From contig CACHUN010000001.1 in the NCBI GenBank assembly GCA_902583075.1, positions 124,001 through 188,000 on the forward strand: DNA of 64,000 bases, in the 5' to 3' direction. Source of the stretch: an uncultured Pelagibacteraceae bacterium (lineage in GTDB: Bacteria; Pseudomonadota; Alphaproteobacteria; Pelagibacterales; Pelagibacteraceae). Below the pieces are notes generated by a model. It was not told where the DNA came from and did not search any database. It saw only the letters and a program-made list of their open reading frames with translations. Both the position numbers and the translations under genes were made by a program. Below, in pieces: positions 7,678 to 19,547 of this stretch; within the stretch, counting starts at the first letter, position 1, and each line of letters starts with the position of its first letter.

Positions 7678-8207
7678 TGAAGAATTGGTACATTGTTCAA
7701 TCTCACTCAAGTTTTGAAAACAAGGTTGCGCAAATGATAAGGGAAGAAGCTGAAAAAGCAAAAATCCAAGAGAAAATTGAAGAAATTATTGTACCCACTC
7801 ACGATATCACTGAAGTCAAAAGAGGAAAAAGAATTCAAAGAAAAAAAAAATATTTCCCAGGATATGTCCTTATTAAAAGCGAGATGGATAATAGTATTTA
7901 TCACATGATAAAAAATCTAAAAAAAGTGAGTGGATTCCTTGGATCAAAAGGAACACCTATCCCTGTTTCTGATAAAGAAATTGAAAAAATTCTAGGTCAG
8001 ATCAAAGACGGAGTTGCTCAACCTAAATCAGGAGTAGAATATACTATTGGAGAAAAAGTTCAGGTAATTGATGGACCTTTTGCATCATTTAACGGTTTGG
8101 TAGAAGATATAGATGAAGATAAATTAAGATTAAAAGTCTCAGTTTCAATTTTTGGTCGTCCCACACCAGTTGACTTAGAATATAATCAAGTGGAAAAGGC
8201 TAGCTAA
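7677..8207 (+). CDS. nusG: Transcription termination/antitermination factor NusG
   Basis: Binds RNA polymerase, suppresses pausing, and links it to Rho or to ribosomal protein S10. Its 176 residues hold an N-terminal NGN domain ([18 protein letters not shown] onward, with [10 protein letters not shown] in the middle and [13 protein letters not shown]) and a C-terminal KOW domain beginning near [18 protein letters not shown] overlaps join it to secE before and rplK after, so the three genes are translationally coupled. Confidence 0.97.
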   Translation: MKNWYIVQSHSSFENKVAQMIREEAEKAKIQEKIEEIIVPTHDITEVKRGKRIQRKKKYFPGYVLIKSEMDNSIYHMIKNLKKVSGFLGSKGTPIPVSDKEIEKILGQIKDGVAQPKSGVEYTIGEKVQVIDGPFASFNGLVEDIDEDKLRLKVSVSIFGRPTPVDLEYNQVEKAS

Positions 8208-8635
8208 TGGCAAAAAAAGAAATAAGTGGATACATTAAATTACAAATAAAAGGAGGTCAGGCAAATCCAGCTCCACCAGTTGGTCCAGCCTTAGGCCAAA
8301 GAGGAATTAACATTATGGAGTTCTGCAAGGCTTTTAATGACAAAACTAAATCATTTGCTGGTAAGCCAGTTCCAGTAATAATAACAGTTTACAAGGATAA
8401 AAAGTTTGATTTTGTTATAAAATCACCTCCTGCATCGCATTTTATTAAAGAAGTAATGAAATTGAAAAGTGGATCAAAGGAGCCAGGAAGAAATATAATA
8501 GGATCAATATCAAGGCAACAACTAAAAGATATAGCTGAGAAAAAAATGGAAGATTTAAATGCACATGATTTAGATGAAGCATCTAAAATAATAGCCGGAT
8601 CAGCAAGATCAATGGGAATTGAGGTTAAAGACTAA
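8207..8635 (+). CDS. rplK: 50S ribosomal protein L11
   Basis: L11 (142 residues) forms the GTPase-associated stalk base on 23S rRNA and is needed for RelA activation in other bacteria. The N-terminal domain has the proline-rich [20 protein letters not shown] segment and the C-terminal RNA-binding domain has [14 protein letters not shown]. It is joined by TAATG to both nusG and rplA. Confidence 0.98.
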   Translation: MAKKEISGYIKLQIKGGQANPAPPVGPALGQRGINIMEFCKAFNDKTKSFAGKPVPVIITVYKDKKFDFVIKSPPASHFIKEVMKLKSGSKEPGRNIIGSISRQQLKDIAEKKMEDLNAHDLDEASKIIAGSARSMGIEVKD

Positions 8636-9324
8636 TGGTATCCAAAAGATTTAATAAATTACCAACTAAAACTAAAGATTTGAATTCTGTTTCATTTGAT
8701 AAAATTTTAGATACAATTAAACAAAATTGCACAACAAAGTTTGATGAATCAGTAGATTTAAATTTTAGAATTAACAATAAACAAAAAAAAAATGAGGTTA
8801 ATTTAAGAACTGTTGTTAACTTGCCTGGAGGTACAGGAAAAAAAACTAAAGTGGCTGTTGTTTGTGAAGAAGGCAAATTCCAAGAAGCTAAAGATGCAAA
8901 AGCAGATATAGTCGGTGCTGACGATTTAATTGAAAAAATTAAAAATGGTGATTTAAATTTTGAAAAGCTTATATGCACACCTTCTATGATGATTAAATTA
9001 TCTAAATTGGGAAAGGTCTTAGGACCTAAAGGATTAATGCCAAATCCAAAGTTGGGAACAGTTACAAATGACATTCCGAAAGCTGTGAGTGAAGCGATCG
9101 CTGGACAAGTAGAAATTAGAAACGATAAAGATGGCAATATAGGATTAAGTATTGGCAAAAAATCATTTTCTGATGAAAAGCTTTTAAAAAATTACTTAGC
9201 AGTTATAGAGGCTCTAGAAAAAGAAAAATCTAATTTGACTATTAAAGGAGATCTAATTAAACAAGCATTTGTTACTTCAACAATGGGCGTATCTTATAAA
9301 ATTAAATTAGAAAAGAGTTTTTAA
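8635..9324 (+). CDS. rplA: 50S ribosomal protein L1
   Basis: L1 (229 residues) builds the mobile L1 stalk at the E site and often represses its own operon by binding mRNA. Typical segments are VNLPGGTGKKTKVAVV, the central GPKGLMPNPKLGTVT, and a late IGKKSFSDEKL. It overlaps rplK by one base and precedes rplJ by two bases. No separate L10 leader exists, so any L10 autoregulation would have to act inside the rplA coding sequence. Confidence 0.98.
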   Translation: MVSKRFNKLPTKTKDLNSVSFDKILDTIKQNCTTKFDESVDLNFRINNKQKKNEVNLRTVVNLPGGTGKKTKVAVVCEEGKFQEAKDAKADIVGADDLIEKIKNGDLNFEKLICTPSMMIKLSKLGKVLGPKGLMPNPKLGTVTNDIPKAVSEAIAGQVEIRNDKDGNIGLSIGKKSFSDEKLLKNYLAVIEALEKEKSNLTIKGDLIKQAFVTSTMGVSYKIKLEKSF

Positions 9325-9326
9325 TT

Positions 9327-9836
9327 ATGATGAATAAAGAACAAAAAAAAGTATATATTGAAGATATGACTTCTCAGTTTGATAATACTGAGGCCATTAT
9401 AGTCACTCATTATCAAGGTTTGACTGTATCACAGTTAGATGATCTGAGAAAAAAAATGAGAGAACATGGTATTAAATTTAAGATCACAAATAATAGAATT
9501 ACAAAACTAGCTTTAGAAAAAACTAAGTGCAAAGAACTCTCAAACTTATTTACTGGACCAACGGCAATAGCATTATCCAAAGATGCAATAACATCTGCAA
9601 AAATCTTGACAAAATTTTCTAAAGAGAATGAAAATTTAAAAATATTAGGTGGAATCATGGGTGCGGATATATTGGATGTAGCAGGCGTTAAAAATGTAGC
9701 AACATTACCTTCCTTAGAGGAGGCTAGAGCAAAAATAGTAGGTATTTTAAGCTCTCCAGCACAAAAAATAGCAAGTATTTTACTTGCACCAGCTTCAAAA
9801 ATCGCTATTTTAGCGCTCGAAAAATCAAAAAAATAA
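9327..9836 (+). CDS. rplJ: 50S ribosomal protein L10
   Basis: L10 (169 residues) anchors L7/L12 dimers to the ribosome. The N-terminal rRNA-binding domain shows VTHYQGLTVSQLDDLRKKMRE, and the C-terminal helix that binds L7/L12 ends in ASKIAILALEKSKK. Tandem ATG codons at 9327 and 9330 make the start uncertain by one codon. Only two bases separate it from rplA. Confidence 0.97.
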   Translation: MMNKEQKKVYIEDMTSQFDNTEAIIVTHYQGLTVSQLDDLRKKMREHGIKFKITNNRITKLALEKTKCKELSNLFTGPTAIALSKDAITSAKILTKFSKENENLKILGGIMGADILDVAGVKNVATLPSLEEARAKIVGILSSPAQKIASILLAPASKIAILALEKSKK

Positions 9837-9859
9837 CTAGGAACAAATAAAAAATTATT

Positions 9860-10231
9860 ATGGCTGACTTAAATAAAATTATAGAGGATTTATCAAGCTT
9901 AACCGTTGTTGAGGCAGCGGAGCTATCAAAACAATTAGAGGAAAAGTGGGGAGTAACAGCAGCAGCGGCAGTCGCAGCTACACCAGCTGCAAGTGGTGGA
10001 GAAGCTCCTGCTGAAGAAAAAGACGATTTTACAATTATGCTAACTTCTGCTGGAGATAAAAAGATTAACGTTATTAAAGAAGTAAGAGCTGTTACAGAAC
10101 TTGGATTAAAAGAAGCTAAAGATTTAGTGGAGGGAGCACCTAAGGAAGTCAAAACAGGTGTTAATAAAAAAGAAGCTGAAGAAATTAAAGCTAAGTTAGA
10201 AGCAGCTGGCGCAAAAGTAGAACTTAAGTAA
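9860..10231 (+). CDS. rplL: 50S ribosomal protein L7/L12
   Basis: Acidic stalk protein that recruits translation GTPases. It has 123 residues: an N-terminal dimerisation domain, an Ala/Gly-rich hinge near residues 33-50, and a C-terminal domain with the conserved [20 protein letters not shown] helix. It is 23 nt after rplJ. A hairpin separates it from rpoB. Confidence 0.98.
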   Translation: MADLNKIIEDLSSLTVVEAAELSKQLEEKWGVTAAAAVAATPAASGGEAPAEEKDDFTIMLTSAGDKKINVIKEVRAVTELGLKEAKDLVEGAPKEVKTGVNKKEAEEIKAKLEAAGAKVELK

Positions 10232-10252
10232 ATATTAACTAGAAAGATTTTG

Positions 10253-10276
10253 GTTGCTGTAATTTAATTCAGCAAC
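10253..10276 (+). other. Hairpin between rplL and rpoB (possible attenuator or processing site)
   Basis: A perfect 7-bp stem (GTTGCTG 10253-10259 with CAGCAAC 10270-10276) encloses a 10-nt AT-rich loop, in the 54-nt gap between rplL and rpoB. No T-tract follows, so it is not a full terminator. In E. coli the equivalent gap holds an attenuator and an RNase III site that lower rpoBC output relative to ribosomal proteins; a similar role here is inference. Confidence 0.45.
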
Positions 10277-10285
10277 ATAATAGGC

Positions 10286-13200
10286 ATGCAATTATCATTT
10301 ACTGAGAAAAAAAATATAAGAAAGAGTTTTGGAAAACTAAAAGAGAGCCTATCAATACCGAATTTGATTGAAGTTCAAAAGAATTCTTACAAAGAATTAA
10401 CTGAATTTAAAGGTCAGGTTGAACAACATTTGGTTAAGGGTTTCCATCGAGTTTTTAAAAGCATCTTTCCAATCGAAGATTTGAATGATAAGGCCACTCT
10501 TGAATATATTTCCTATAAGTTAGAGAAACCAAAATTTGATGTTGATGAGTGTATAACAAGAGGTCTTACTTACTCAGCAGCTTTAAAATGTACATTAAGA
10601 TTAGTCGTATATGAAATAGATCAAGAAAATAACACAAAGGATATATTGTCAGCAAAAGAGCAAGAAGTTTATATGGGAGAAGTTCCAATGATGACAAATA
10701 GCGGAACATTTATAACTAATGGTGTTCAACGTGTTGTGGTTAATCAGATGCATAGAAGTCCTGGTGTTTTCTTTGATCATGACAAAGGAAAATCACATGC
10801 TAGCGGAAAACTTTTATTTAATTGTAGAGTAATCCCAAATAGAGGTTCATGGTTAGATTTCGAATTTGATGTCAAAGACTTTTTATATTTTAGAATAGAT
10901 AGGAAAAAGAAAATTTATGTATCAACTCTTTTACAAGCACTTGGATATTCAAAATCTGATATTGTAAATGAATTTTATGAAAAGCAATCTTTCACATATG
11001 ATGAAAATACAAAAAAATGGAGGACAAAATTTGACCCTGAAGATTATAAAGCAAAAAATTTTTCAGAGGAGATAATTGATGCCAAAACTAACAAAACACT
11101 AATAAAAGTTGGCGAACAAATTAATTTTCTGATTGCAAAAAAACTTGCAAACGATGGTCTAAAAGAAATTTTAGTTTCAAATCAGTCGCTATATGGTAAA
11201 TTTTTGCACGAGAATATTGATATTGGAGAGGATAAATTTAAAATTGGTACAGAAATAAATGAAACTATTATTGAAAAAATTATAGATGAGAAAACAAAAG
11301 TATTAAATATTTCTAAGACAAACTCTATATCTAAGGGTCCATATTTATTACAAACTATTTTAAATGATAAAAACGATAATAAAAATGATGCAATAACAGA
11401 AATTTATAAAATATTAAGACCTGGAGAACCTCCAACTATTGAAATTGCAACTCAAATATTTAATAACTTATTTTTTAGCTCGGATAGATACGATTTATCA
11501 GATGTTGGTAGAGTTAAAATGAACTCTAGATTAGATCTTACTTGCTCTGACAAAATTACAATATTAAGAAATGATGATATTTTATCCATAATCAAAAAAA
11601 TGCTAGACCTTAGAGACGGAAAAGATGAAGTTGATGATATTGATCATTTAGGAAATAGAAGAGTTAGATCCGTTGGAGAACTTGTTGAAAACCAAGCTAG
11701 AATAGGTGTTTACAGAATGGAAAGAGCTATAAAAGAAAAAATGACAACTTTAGACGTAGAATCTGCAATGCCACAAGATTTAATAAATGCAAAACCATTA
11801 ACCATTTCACTCAAAGATTTTTTTGCTACTTCTCAACTTTCACAATTTATGGATCAAACTAACCCGTTATCAGAAATTACTCATAAAAGAAGAGTTTCCG
11901 CATTAGGTCCAGGAGGTTTGACGCGCGAAAGAGCTGGTTTTGAGGTAAGAGACGTTCATCCTACGCATTATGGAAGAATATGTCCAATTGAAACACCAGA
12001 AGGTCCAAATATCGGACTAATAAATAGTTTATCTACTTACTCTAAGATAAATAAATATGGTTTTATAGAAAGTCCTTATAAAAAGGTTGAAAATGGTGTT
12101 GTTCAGGACAAGATAGAATATTTGTCAGCAATGGAAGAAACTAAATTTACAATTGCTCAAGCTAATTCTGAGTTAGATAAAAATGGAAAGTTTGTTGAGG
12201 AGTTAGTTTCGAGTAGAGCAAATTTAGACTTTATTTTATCAAAACCAGAAAATATAGATTATATAGATGTTTCACCAAAACAACTAGTTTCAGTTGCGGC
12301 GTCTCTAATTCCATTTCTGGAAAACGATGATGCTAATAGAGCATTAATGGGTTCAAATATGATGAGGCAAGCTGTGCCACTTCTGAAACCTGAAGCACCA
12401 CTTGTCGGTACAGGTATAGAGAGTGATGTTGCTTTAGATTCAGGTGTTACAATAGTTGCAAAAAGAGATGGTGTTGTTGATAAAATTGATGGTAAAAGAA
12501 TTGTAATTAAAGCATCAAATGAAAAAGACTATTCAAAATCAGGCGTAGATATTTACAACCTTCAAAAGTTTAAAAGATCAAATCAAAATACCTGCATAAA
12601 TCAAAAACCATTGGTGAGGGTTGGGGATAATGTAAAGTCAGGAGATATCATTGCTGATGGTCCATCTACCAAAACTGGAGAATTAGCATTAGGTAAAAAT
12701 GTAACAGTAGCGTTCATGCCATGGCAAGGATACAATTTCGAGGATTCTATATTAATTTCGGAGAGATGTGTAACAGATGATGTATTTACATCTATTCACA
12801 TTGAAGAGTATGAAATTATGGCTAGAGATACTAAATTGGGAGAGGAAGACATAACTAGAGATATCCCAAATATAAATGAAGAGTCACTTAAAAATTTAGA
12901 TGAGTCGGGAATCGTTTACATAGGTGCTGAGGTAAAACCTGGAGATATTTTGGTTGGAAAAGTAACACCAAAAGGCGACTCTGCTTCAGGACCTGAAGAA
13001 AAACTTTTAAGATCAATATTTGGCGAGAAAGCAATTGATGTAACTGATACGTCACTAAAAATGCCAAGTGGGAGTGGTGGTATTGTAGTTGATGTGAGAG
13101 TTTTTAACCGACATGGAATTGAAAAAGACGAGAGATCAATAACAATTGAAAGAGCTGAGATTGAAAGCGTCCAACAAGATAAAAATGTAGAAGAAGAAAT

Positions 13201-14368
13201 ACTAGAGAGAAGTATTAAGCAAAGAGCCACATCTATTCTAACTAATACAAAAATTATAAAAAAAATAAAAAATTATGAAAATGGCACAAACATAAGTGAG
13301 GAGATAATATTTGATCTACCTGTTTCAGATTTATTTAAAATTTCAATAGAGGATACTAAAAAAGTTGATGCATTATTTCAATTAAGATCACAATATGAAA
13401 AAGCAAAAAAAGATATTCAAGATAGATTTGAGGATAAGGTTTTAAAAATCAGACAGGGTGATGATCTTTTACCAAGTGTTATGAAAATGGTGAAGGTTTT
13501 TGTAGCAATCAAAAGAAGACTAAGGCCTGGAGATAAAATGTCAGGAAGACATGGAAATAAAGGTGTTGTTAGTAAAATCGTTCCAGTTGAAGACATGCCT
13601 TATAGAGAAAATGGAAAGCCAGTAGATATAGTTCTGAACCCTCTTGGAGTTCCAAGTAGGATGAATGTTGGACAAATATTAGAAACTCACCTAGGATGGT
13701 CTTGCAAGGAGCTTGGGGAGCAATTAACTTATTTAATAAATCAAAATCATAAAAAAATTGAAAAAGTTGAAAAAATTTCTAAATTTTTAAAGTCTGTATA
13801 TGGCGATGAAGTTTTTTCACAAAATATAGACCCACTTTCTAGCAGTGAATTTAAAGATTTGTGTGAAAATATTCAAAGTGGTGTTCCTATTTCAACACCT
13901 GTTTTCGATGGTGCAAAAGAAAAAGATGTAACTAAAATGTTAGATTTGGCTAATCTTCCAAATTCGGGTCAAACATCTTTATGGGATGGAAGAACTGGAG
14001 AAAAATTTGATAGACCTGTTACAGTTGGAATTATATATATGCTCAAATTACATCATTTGGTTGAAGATAAAATACATGCTAGATCAACCGGACCATATAG
14101 CTTAGTCACTCAACAACCTCTTGGTGGTAAGGCTCAATTAGGAGGACAACGATTTGGAGAGATGGAAGTATGGGCTTTAGAGGCGTATGGTGCGTCATAT
14201 ACCTTGCAAGAAATTTTGACAGTTAAATCGGATGACGTAGCTGGAAGGGTTAAAGTTTATGAAACAATTGTAAAAGGTGAAGAAAATTTTGAGTCAGGAA
14301 TTCCTGAATCATTTAACGTTTTAGTAAAAGAAATAAAATCTCTGGCATTAAATGTGGAGTTAAACTAA
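10286..14368 (+). CDS. rpoB: DNA-directed RNA polymerase subunit beta
   Basis: Second-largest RNA polymerase subunit, forming one side of the active-site cleft. Its 1360 residues are typical for alphaproteobacteria. The rifampicin-binding region near residues 511-555 has the usual sensitive-type residues ([21 protein letters not shown]). Downstream are [26 protein letters not shown], and the C-terminal [21 protein letters not shown] clamp region. It sits 54 nt behind rplL and 4 nt before rpoC. No frameshift or insertion is evident. Confidence 0.99.
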   Translation: MQLSFTEKKNIRKSFGKLKESLSIPNLIEVQKNSYKELTEFKGQVEQHLVKGFHRVFKSIFPIEDLNDKATLEYISYKLEKPKFDVDECITRGLTYSAALKCTLRLVVYEIDQENNTKDILSAKEQEVYMGEVPMMTNSGTFITNGVQRVVVNQMHRSPGVFFDHDKGKSHASGKLLFNCRVIPNRGSWLDFEFDVKDFLYFRIDRKKKIYVSTLLQALGYSKSDIVNEFYEKQSFTYDENTKKWRTKFDPEDYKAKNFSEEIIDAKTNKTLIKVGEQINFLIAKKLANDGLKEILVSNQSLYGKFLHENIDIGEDKFKIGTEINETIIEKIIDEKTKVLNISKTNSISKGPYLLQTILNDKNDNKNDAITEIYKILRPGEPPTIEIATQIFNNLFFSSDRYDLSDVGRVKMNSRLDLTCSDKITILRNDDILSIIKKMLDLRDGKDEVDDIDHLGNRRVRSVGELVENQARIGVYRMERAIKEKMTTLDVESAMPQDLINAKPLTISLKDFFATSQLSQFMDQTNPLSEITHKRRVSALGPGGLTRERAGFEVRDVHPTHYGRICPIETPEGPNIGLINSLSTYSKINKYGFIESPYKKVENGVVQDKIEYLSAMEETKFTIAQANSELDKNGKFVEELVSSRANLDFILSKPENIDYIDVSPKQLVSVAASLIPFLENDDANRALMGSNMMRQAVPLLKPEAPLVGTGIESDVALDSGVTIVAKRDGVVDKIDGKRIVIKASNEKDYSKSGVDIYNLQKFKRSNQNTCINQKPLVRVGDNVKSGDIIADGPSTKTGELALGKNVTVAFMPWQGYNFEDSILISERCVTDDVFTSIHIEEYEIMARDTKLGEEDITRDIPNINEESLKNLDESGIVYIGAEVKPGDILVGKVTPKGDSASGPEEKLLRSIFGEKAIDVTDTSLKMPSGSGGIVVDVRVFNRHGIEKDERSITIERAEIESVQQDKNVEEEILERSIKQRATSILTNTKIIKKIKNYENGTNISEEIIFDLPVSDLFKISIEDTKKVDALFQLRSQYEKAKKDIQDRFEDKVLKIRQGDDLLPSVMKMVKVFVAIKRRLRPGDKMSGRHGNKGVVSKIVPVEDMPYRENGKPVDIVLNPLGVPSRMNVGQILETHLGWSCKELGEQLTYLINQNHKKIEKVEKISKFLKSVYGDEVFSQNIDPLSSSEFKDLCENIQSGVPISTPVFDGAKEKDVTKMLDLANLPNSGQTSLWDGRTGEKFDRPVTVGIIYMLKLHHLVEDKIHARSTGPYSLVTQQPLGGKAQLGGQRFGEMEVWALEAYGASYTLQEILTVKSDDVAGRVKVYETIVKGEENFESGIPESFNVLVKEIKSLALNVELN

Positions 14369-14372
14369 TATT

Positions 14373-17300
14373 ATGAGTAAAGAATTATCAGATCTTTTTA
14401 AATCTTCAGAAATTTCTGAAGCACAAAACTTTAATAGTATAAAAATAACTCTAGCAAGTCCTGAAAAAATAAAATCTTGGACCTTTGGTGAAATAAAAAA
14501 ACCAGAGACAATTAATTATAGAACTTTTAGACCAGAAAAAGATGGTTTATTTTGTGCAAGAATATTCGGTCCCATAAAGGATTATGAGTGTTTATGTGGA
14601 AAGTATAAAAGAATGAAATTCAGAGGTATTATTTGTGAAAAATGCGGTGTTGAAGTTACAAAATCTAATGTCCGTAGAGAAAGAATGGGTCATATAAATT
14701 TAGCTACACCAGTTGCGCATATATGGTTTTTGAAATCACTTCCAAGCAGAATTTCTTTGGTAGTAGATATGAAGCTTAAAGAGGTTGAAAGAGTCTTATA
14801 TTTCGAGAATTTCATTGTTATAGAACCAGGTTTAACAAGTCTTAAAAAAAATCAACTGCTTGGAGAAGAGGAATTAATAAAGTATCAAGACGATTATGGA
14901 GAGGAAGCTTTTACAGCTGGCATTGGAGCTGAAGCGATACTTGAAATATTAAAATCAATAAATCTTGAAGAGGAAAGAGAAGCTTTAATTAAAAATATAA
15001 AAGAAACTAAATCTAAAGTATCAGAGGAAAGATCAATTAAGAGATTAAAGTTAATAGAGTCATTTATTGAAACAGGAAATAAACCTGAATGGATGATCCT
15101 AACAACTGTACCTGTTATACCACCAGAATTAAGACCACTCGTCCCGCTAGATGGAGGTAGATTTGCAACTTCTGATTTAAACGATTTATATAGAAGAGTA
15201 ATAAACAGAAATAATAGATTAAAAAGACTTATTGATCTAAAGGCTCCAGATATTATTGTAAGAAATGAAAAAAGGATGTTGCAAGAATCTGTCGATGCAC
15301 TTTTTGATAATGGAAGAAGAGGCAGAGTTATAACTGGAACTGGAAAAAGACCCTTAAAATCTTTGGCAGAAATGTTAAAAGGAAAGCAGGGAAGATTTAG
15401 ACAGAACTTGCTTGGTAAAAGAGTAGATTACTCTGGTAGATCAGTGATTGTAGTTGGCCCTGACCTTAAATTACATGAATGTGGTTTACCAAAAAAAATG
15501 GCTTTAGAACTATTTAAACCTTTTTTATACGCAAGACTTAACAAGCTTGGTCTTGCTTCAACAATTAAACAAGCAAAAAAACTTGTTGAAAGAGAGAGAA
15601 ATGAAGTTTGGGATGCACTAGAACTAATAGTTAGAGAACATCCTGTAATATTAAATAGGGCACCAACACTTCACAGGTTAGGCGTTCAGGCATTTGAACC
15701 AAAACTTATTGAAGGCAATGCAATAGAACTTCATCCATTAACTTGCGCAGCATTTAATGCTGATTTTGACGGGGATCAAATGGCAGTTCACGTACCATTG
15801 AGTTTAGAGGCACAATTAGAAGCTAGAGTATTAATGATGTCCACTAATAATATTTTAAGTCCTTCAAATGGTAAACCAATAATTGTACCGAGCCAAGATA
15901 TGATACTTGGAATATATTATTTATCACAACCCCCAATACAAACAGAGAAAGTTGAAGGATATTTTGTAAACACATCTGAAATTGAACATGCATTAGAAAC
16001 AGGGCAAATAAAAGTGCATTCAAGAATAGTATCCAGATTTGAAACAGTTGATGAAAAAGGAAATACTAAGTTTGAGAAACACATAAGTACTGCTGGAAGA
16101 TTTTTATTATCAAATATAATTCCAAAAAATCTAAATAATAAATTTTCATTAATTGATAGATTATTACCAAAAAAAATAGTTTCTGAAGTTATTGATCATG
16201 TTTTTAGATTTTCAGGTCAAAAAAGTACTGTAATATTTTGTGACAAATTAAAAGATATTGGATTTAAACATGCTTTCAAAGCTGGAATTTCGTTTGGTAA
16301 GGATGATCTTTTAATACCTGATAACAAAGAACAACTTATAGATGAAACTAAAAAACTTATTGCGGACTATGAAGGGCAATATGCAGAGGGACTTATAACC
16401 AGAGGTGAAAAGTATAATAAAGTTATTGATGCCTGGTCTAAATGTACAGATAGGGTAGCATCAGAAATGATGAAGAGAATTTCAGCAACTGAAGTTACAG
16501 ATGAAGGATTAAAAATAAATTCTGTATTTATGATGGCTGATAGCGGTGCTAGAGGATCAGCGGCACAAATGAAACAATTGGCTGGTATGAGAGGTTTAAT
16601 AGCAAAACCATCTGGTGAAATTATTGAAACTCCAATTACATCAAATTTTAAAGAAGGTCTTACAGCTTTAGAGTACTTTAACTCAACGCATGGAGCAAGA
16701 AAAGGTTTAGCTGACACAGCTCTTAAAACTGCGAGCTCTGGTTATTTAACACGAAGGTTGTGTGATGTTGCACAAGATTTAACTATTACAAAAGTTAAAT
16801 GCGATAACCCAAGTTATATTAAACTTACAGAAGTTTTAGAGGGTGGAAATATTATGGTAAGTTTATCTGAGAGAGCCTTAGGAAGAGTGACAGCAACAGA
16901 CGTTAAAAATCCTTTGTCTGGAGAAATAATAATTAAAAAAGAGGAAATGATAGATGAGGCGGCATGCGAAAAAATCGATGCAGCTGGTGTTAAAACACTA
17001 AATGTTTATTCTGTAATGACTTGCAGTTCAAAAGAGGGTGTTTGTGCAACATGTTATGGAAGAGATTTATCTAGGGGAAAAATGGTGCATGTAGGAGAAG
17101 CTATTGGCATGATTTCAGCCCAGTCAATTGGAGAGCCTGGAACACAACTTACCATGAGAACATTCCACGTAGGTGGTACAGCCTCTGTCAAACAAGAGTC
17201 ACAGATAGTATCAAACTCAGAAGGAACTCTAAAAATTGTTAATACAAACCTAATTAAAGACTCAAAAAACAATCAAATTGTTATGGGTAGAAATACAGAA

Positions 17301-18536
17301 ATTTCAATTGAAGATGATAATGGATTACAAGTTGCATCTTACAAAGTTCCTTACGGATCTAAACTATTTTTTGAAAATGATCAAAAAGTAAAAAAAGGGG
17401 CAAAAATTTGTGAATGGGATCCGTACACAACCCCAGTAATTGCAGAAAAAGATGGTATTGTAAATTATGTAGATTTAATTGATGGTGTTTCAATTGCAGA
17501 AACTGTAGACGATGCAACAGGAATTTCTACAAAAGCAGTTGTAGATTGGAAAACTCAGTCTAAAAATACAGATTTAAAACCAAGGATAACCTTAAGAGAT
17601 TCAAAAGGAAACGTCATTAAAAAAGCAGATGATAATGAAGCAAGATATTATCTAGTTCCTGACTCGATTTTATCAGTAAAAGATGGAGCAAAAATTTCTG
17701 CTGGCGATGTTATTGCAAGATTACCCAAAGAAACGACAAAAACAAAAGATATCACTGGAGGATTACCTAGGGTAGCAGAACTATTTGAAGCAAGAAAAGC
17801 AAAAGATAGTGCAATCATAGCTGAAAATGATGGAAGTGTAATTTTTGGTAAAGAAGTTAGAGGCAAACAAAGAGTAACAATAGAAGCTGAAAACGGTGAT
17901 ACATCAAGTTACTTAATTCCTAAAGGTAAGCATATTAATTTTAATCAAGGTGAAAAAATTAAAAAAGGTGAGTACTTATTAGATGGTCAACCTTTGCCTC
18001 ATGATATATTAAGAATTTTAGGAATAGAAGAATTAACAGAATATTTTGTAAATCAGGTTCAAGATGTTTATAGACTACAAGGTGTAATTATTAATGATAA
18101 ACATATTGAAACAATTCTAAGACAAATGCTAAAAAAAATTGAAGTAAAAGAAACTGGTGATAGCAAATTATTACCAGGAGAAATTATTGATAGAATAAAA
18201 TTTGAGACAATGAACGAGGGACTAGTTGCCGAAGGTAAAAATCCTGCTAAAGGAGATAGAGTTTTGATGGGAATAACAAAAGCTTCACTACAAACTGAGT
18301 CATTCATATCAGCTGCCTCGTTTCAAGAAACAACTAGAGTTTTAACAGATGCTGCAATTAAAGGTAAAGTAGACAAGCTTACTGGATTAAAAGAGAATGT
18401 AATTGTTGGAAGATTAGTTCCAGCAGGAACAGGTTCAATTAAAAACTCTTGGAATAAAAAAGCTCTAGATGATGACCAAAAGTTTTTATCTGAACAAGAG
18501 AGCTCAGAATCATCAGAAGCTCAAATAAATCAATAA
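14373..18536 (+). CDS. rpoC: DNA-directed RNA polymerase subunit beta'
   Basis: Largest RNA polymerase subunit, 1387 residues. An N-terminal zinc finger with CLCGKYKR and CEKCG lies near residues 73-93. The catalytic magnesium loop NADFDGDQM is near residue 462. The trigger loop/bridge helix region ([22 protein letters not shown]) and a second zinc site ([13 protein letters not shown]) follow. The C-terminus ends in a Ser/Glu-rich tail. It is followed by the only sizeable gap in the block, 160 nt, which holds a promoter. Confidence 0.99.
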   Translation: MSKELSDLFKSSEISEAQNFNSIKITLASPEKIKSWTFGEIKKPETINYRTFRPEKDGLFCARIFGPIKDYECLCGKYKRMKFRGIICEKCGVEVTKSNVRRERMGHINLATPVAHIWFLKSLPSRISLVVDMKLKEVERVLYFENFIVIEPGLTSLKKNQLLGEEELIKYQDDYGEEAFTAGIGAEAILEILKSINLEEEREALIKNIKETKSKVSEERSIKRLKLIESFIETGNKPEWMILTTVPVIPPELRPLVPLDGGRFATSDLNDLYRRVINRNNRLKRLIDLKAPDIIVRNEKRMLQESVDALFDNGRRGRVITGTGKRPLKSLAEMLKGKQGRFRQNLLGKRVDYSGRSVIVVGPDLKLHECGLPKKMALELFKPFLYARLNKLGLASTIKQAKKLVERERNEVWDALELIVREHPVILNRAPTLHRLGVQAFEPKLIEGNAIELHPLTCAAFNADFDGDQMAVHVPLSLEAQLEARVLMMSTNNILSPSNGKPIIVPSQDMILGIYYLSQPPIQTEKVEGYFVNTSEIEHALETGQIKVHSRIVSRFETVDEKGNTKFEKHISTAGRFLLSNIIPKNLNNKFSLIDRLLPKKIVSEVIDHVFRFSGQKSTVIFCDKLKDIGFKHAFKAGISFGKDDLLIPDNKEQLIDETKKLIADYEGQYAEGLITRGEKYNKVIDAWSKCTDRVASEMMKRISATEVTDEGLKINSVFMMADSGARGSAAQMKQLAGMRGLIAKPSGEIIETPITSNFKEGLTALEYFNSTHGARKGLADTALKTASSGYLTRRLCDVAQDLTITKVKCDNPSYIKLTEVLEGGNIMVSLSERALGRVTATDVKNPLSGEIIIKKEEMIDEAACEKIDAAGVKTLNVYSVMTCSSKEGVCATCYGRDLSRGKMVHVGEAIGMISAQSIGEPGTQLTMRTFHVGGTASVKQESQIVSNSEGTLKIVNTNLIKDSKNNQIVMGRNTEISIEDDNGLQVASYKVPYGSKLFFENDQKVKKGAKICEWDPYTTPVIAEKDGIVNYVDLIDGVSIAETVDDATGISTKAVVDWKTQSKNTDLKPRITLRDSKGNVIKKADDNEARYYLVPDSILSVKDGAKISAGDVIARLPKETTKTKDITGGLPRVAELFEARKAKDSAIIAENDGSVIFGKEVRGKQRVTIEAENGDTSSYLIPKGKHINFNQGEKIKKGEYLLDGQPLPHDILRILGIEELTEYFVNQVQDVYRLQGVIINDKHIETILRQMLKKIEVKETGDSKLLPGEIIDRIKFETMNEGLVAEGKNPAKGDRVLMGITKASLQTESFISAASFQETTRVLTDAAIKGKVDKLTGLKENVIVGRLVPAGTGSIKNSWNKKALDDDQKFLSEQESSESSEAQINQ

Positions 18537-18565
18537 TTTACTTAACTTTTTAGCCTTAATTTAGT

Positions 18566-18593
18566 TTGACAAACAGAAATTCTAATGTATTTT
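18566..18593 (+). promoter_or_regulatory. Candidate promoter and leader of the rpsL-rpsG-fusA unit
   Basis: A perfect TTGACA (18566-18571) is followed after 16 nt by TATTTT (18588-18593). About 100 nt of leader then runs to the rpsL start at 18697. The gap 18537-18696 has no terminator and no convincing ORF. A long leader fits autoregulation of the str operon, but I see no clear protein-binding structure. Confidence 0.55.
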
Positions 18594-18696
18594 GGCCATG
18601 TTTTTGGTTGGAATGTAGTGACTTGAGCACTAAACGCTGCCATAAATAACATGTCAGTTATTTTCATCAAAAATACAAAATTAATGAAATTATATA

Positions 18697-19068
18697 ATGC
18701 CAACTATTAACCAATTAGTAAGAAAAAGCAGAGTTAGACAGATAACAAGAAATAAGGTACCAGCTTTACAAAAGCAACCTTTAAAAAGAGGCGTGTGCGT
18801 AAAAGTCTACACAACAACTCCAAAAAAACCAAACTCTGCTTTAAGAAAAGTCGCAAGAGTAAGACTGTCCAATGGTTTTGAAGTGACCGCATATATTCCA
18901 GGTGAAGGCCACAATCTACAAGAGCATTCAGTAGTTCTAATAAGAGGTGGTAGAGTAAAAGATTTACCAGGAGTAAGATATCATATTCTTAGGGGTAATC
19001 TAGACACACAAGGTGTTGCAAATAGAAAGCAAAGACGTTCATTGTATGGAACAAAAAAAGGTAAATAA
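18697..19068 (+). CDS. rpsL: 30S ribosomal protein S12
   Basis: S12 (123 residues) sits at the decoding centre. The [15 protein letters not shown] segment carries the lysine expected in streptomycin-sensitive forms, and [13 protein letters not shown] with the methylthiolated-Asp context is intact. First gene of the str cluster; only two bases precede rpsG. Confidence 0.99.
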   Translation: MPTINQLVRKSRVRQITRNKVPALQKQPLKRGVCVKVYTTTPKKPNSALRKVARVRLSNGFEVTAYIPGEGHNLQEHSVVLIRGGRVKDLPGVRYHILRGNLDTQGVANRKQRRSLYGTKKGK

Positions 19069-19070
19069 AA

Positions 19071-19541
19071 ATGTCTAGAAAAAGAAAAGCTCCAAAAAAA
19101 TTAGCCGTTATAGATCCAAAATATAAATCTACAATAATTCCAAAATTAATAAATTCTATAATGTATGACGGAAAAAAAACTATTGCTGAAAAAATAATTT
19201 ATGATGCAATTGAAAAAATTAAAAGTAAATCAAAAGATGAACCTTTAAACGTTTTTAATGACGCTATAAATAATATTAAACCAACAGTTGAAGTAAGATC
19301 AAGAAGAGTAGGTGGCGCAACATATCAAGTTCCAGTTGAAGTAAAATCAAAAAGATCTCAAGCACTAGCTCTAAGGTGGTTAGTTGATGCATCAAGAAAA
19401 CGTAAAGACAAAAAAATGTCAGATAAAATATTTAACGAAATCTATGATGCATATCAAAATAGGGGGTCTGCAATAAAGAAAAAAGAAGATACACATAAAA
19501 TGGCAGAGTCAAATAAAGCATTTGCTCATTTTAGATGGTAA
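19071..19541 (+). CDS. rpsG: 30S ribosomal protein S7
   Basis: S7 (156 residues) nucleates assembly of the 30S head and in E. coli also represses the str operon. The conserved VRSRRVGGATYQVPVEV and RALALRWLV-like (QALALRWLV) stretches are present, and it ends AFAHFRW. It is followed after 6 nt by fusA. Confidence 0.99.
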   Translation: MSRKRKAPKKLAVIDPKYKSTIIPKLINSIMYDGKKTIAEKIIYDAIEKIKSKSKDEPLNVFNDAINNIKPTVEVRSRRVGGATYQVPVEVKSKRSQALALRWLVDASRKRKDKKMSDKIFNEIYDAYQNRGSAIKKKEDTHKMAESNKAFAHFRW

Positions 19542-19547
19542 TAAATT

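Noticed and set aside
12916..13230. Long antisense ORFs over rpoB, rpoC, fusA, tuf and the ribosomal genes
   Set aside because: Low-complexity Ser/Leu/Phe-rich products with no recognisable motif, wholly inside conserved genes on the other strand.
18537..18696. Possible small RNA or riboswitch in the rpoC-rpsL gap
   Set aside because: No stable stem, terminator or known aptamer signature could be recognised; treated as a promoter and leader only.
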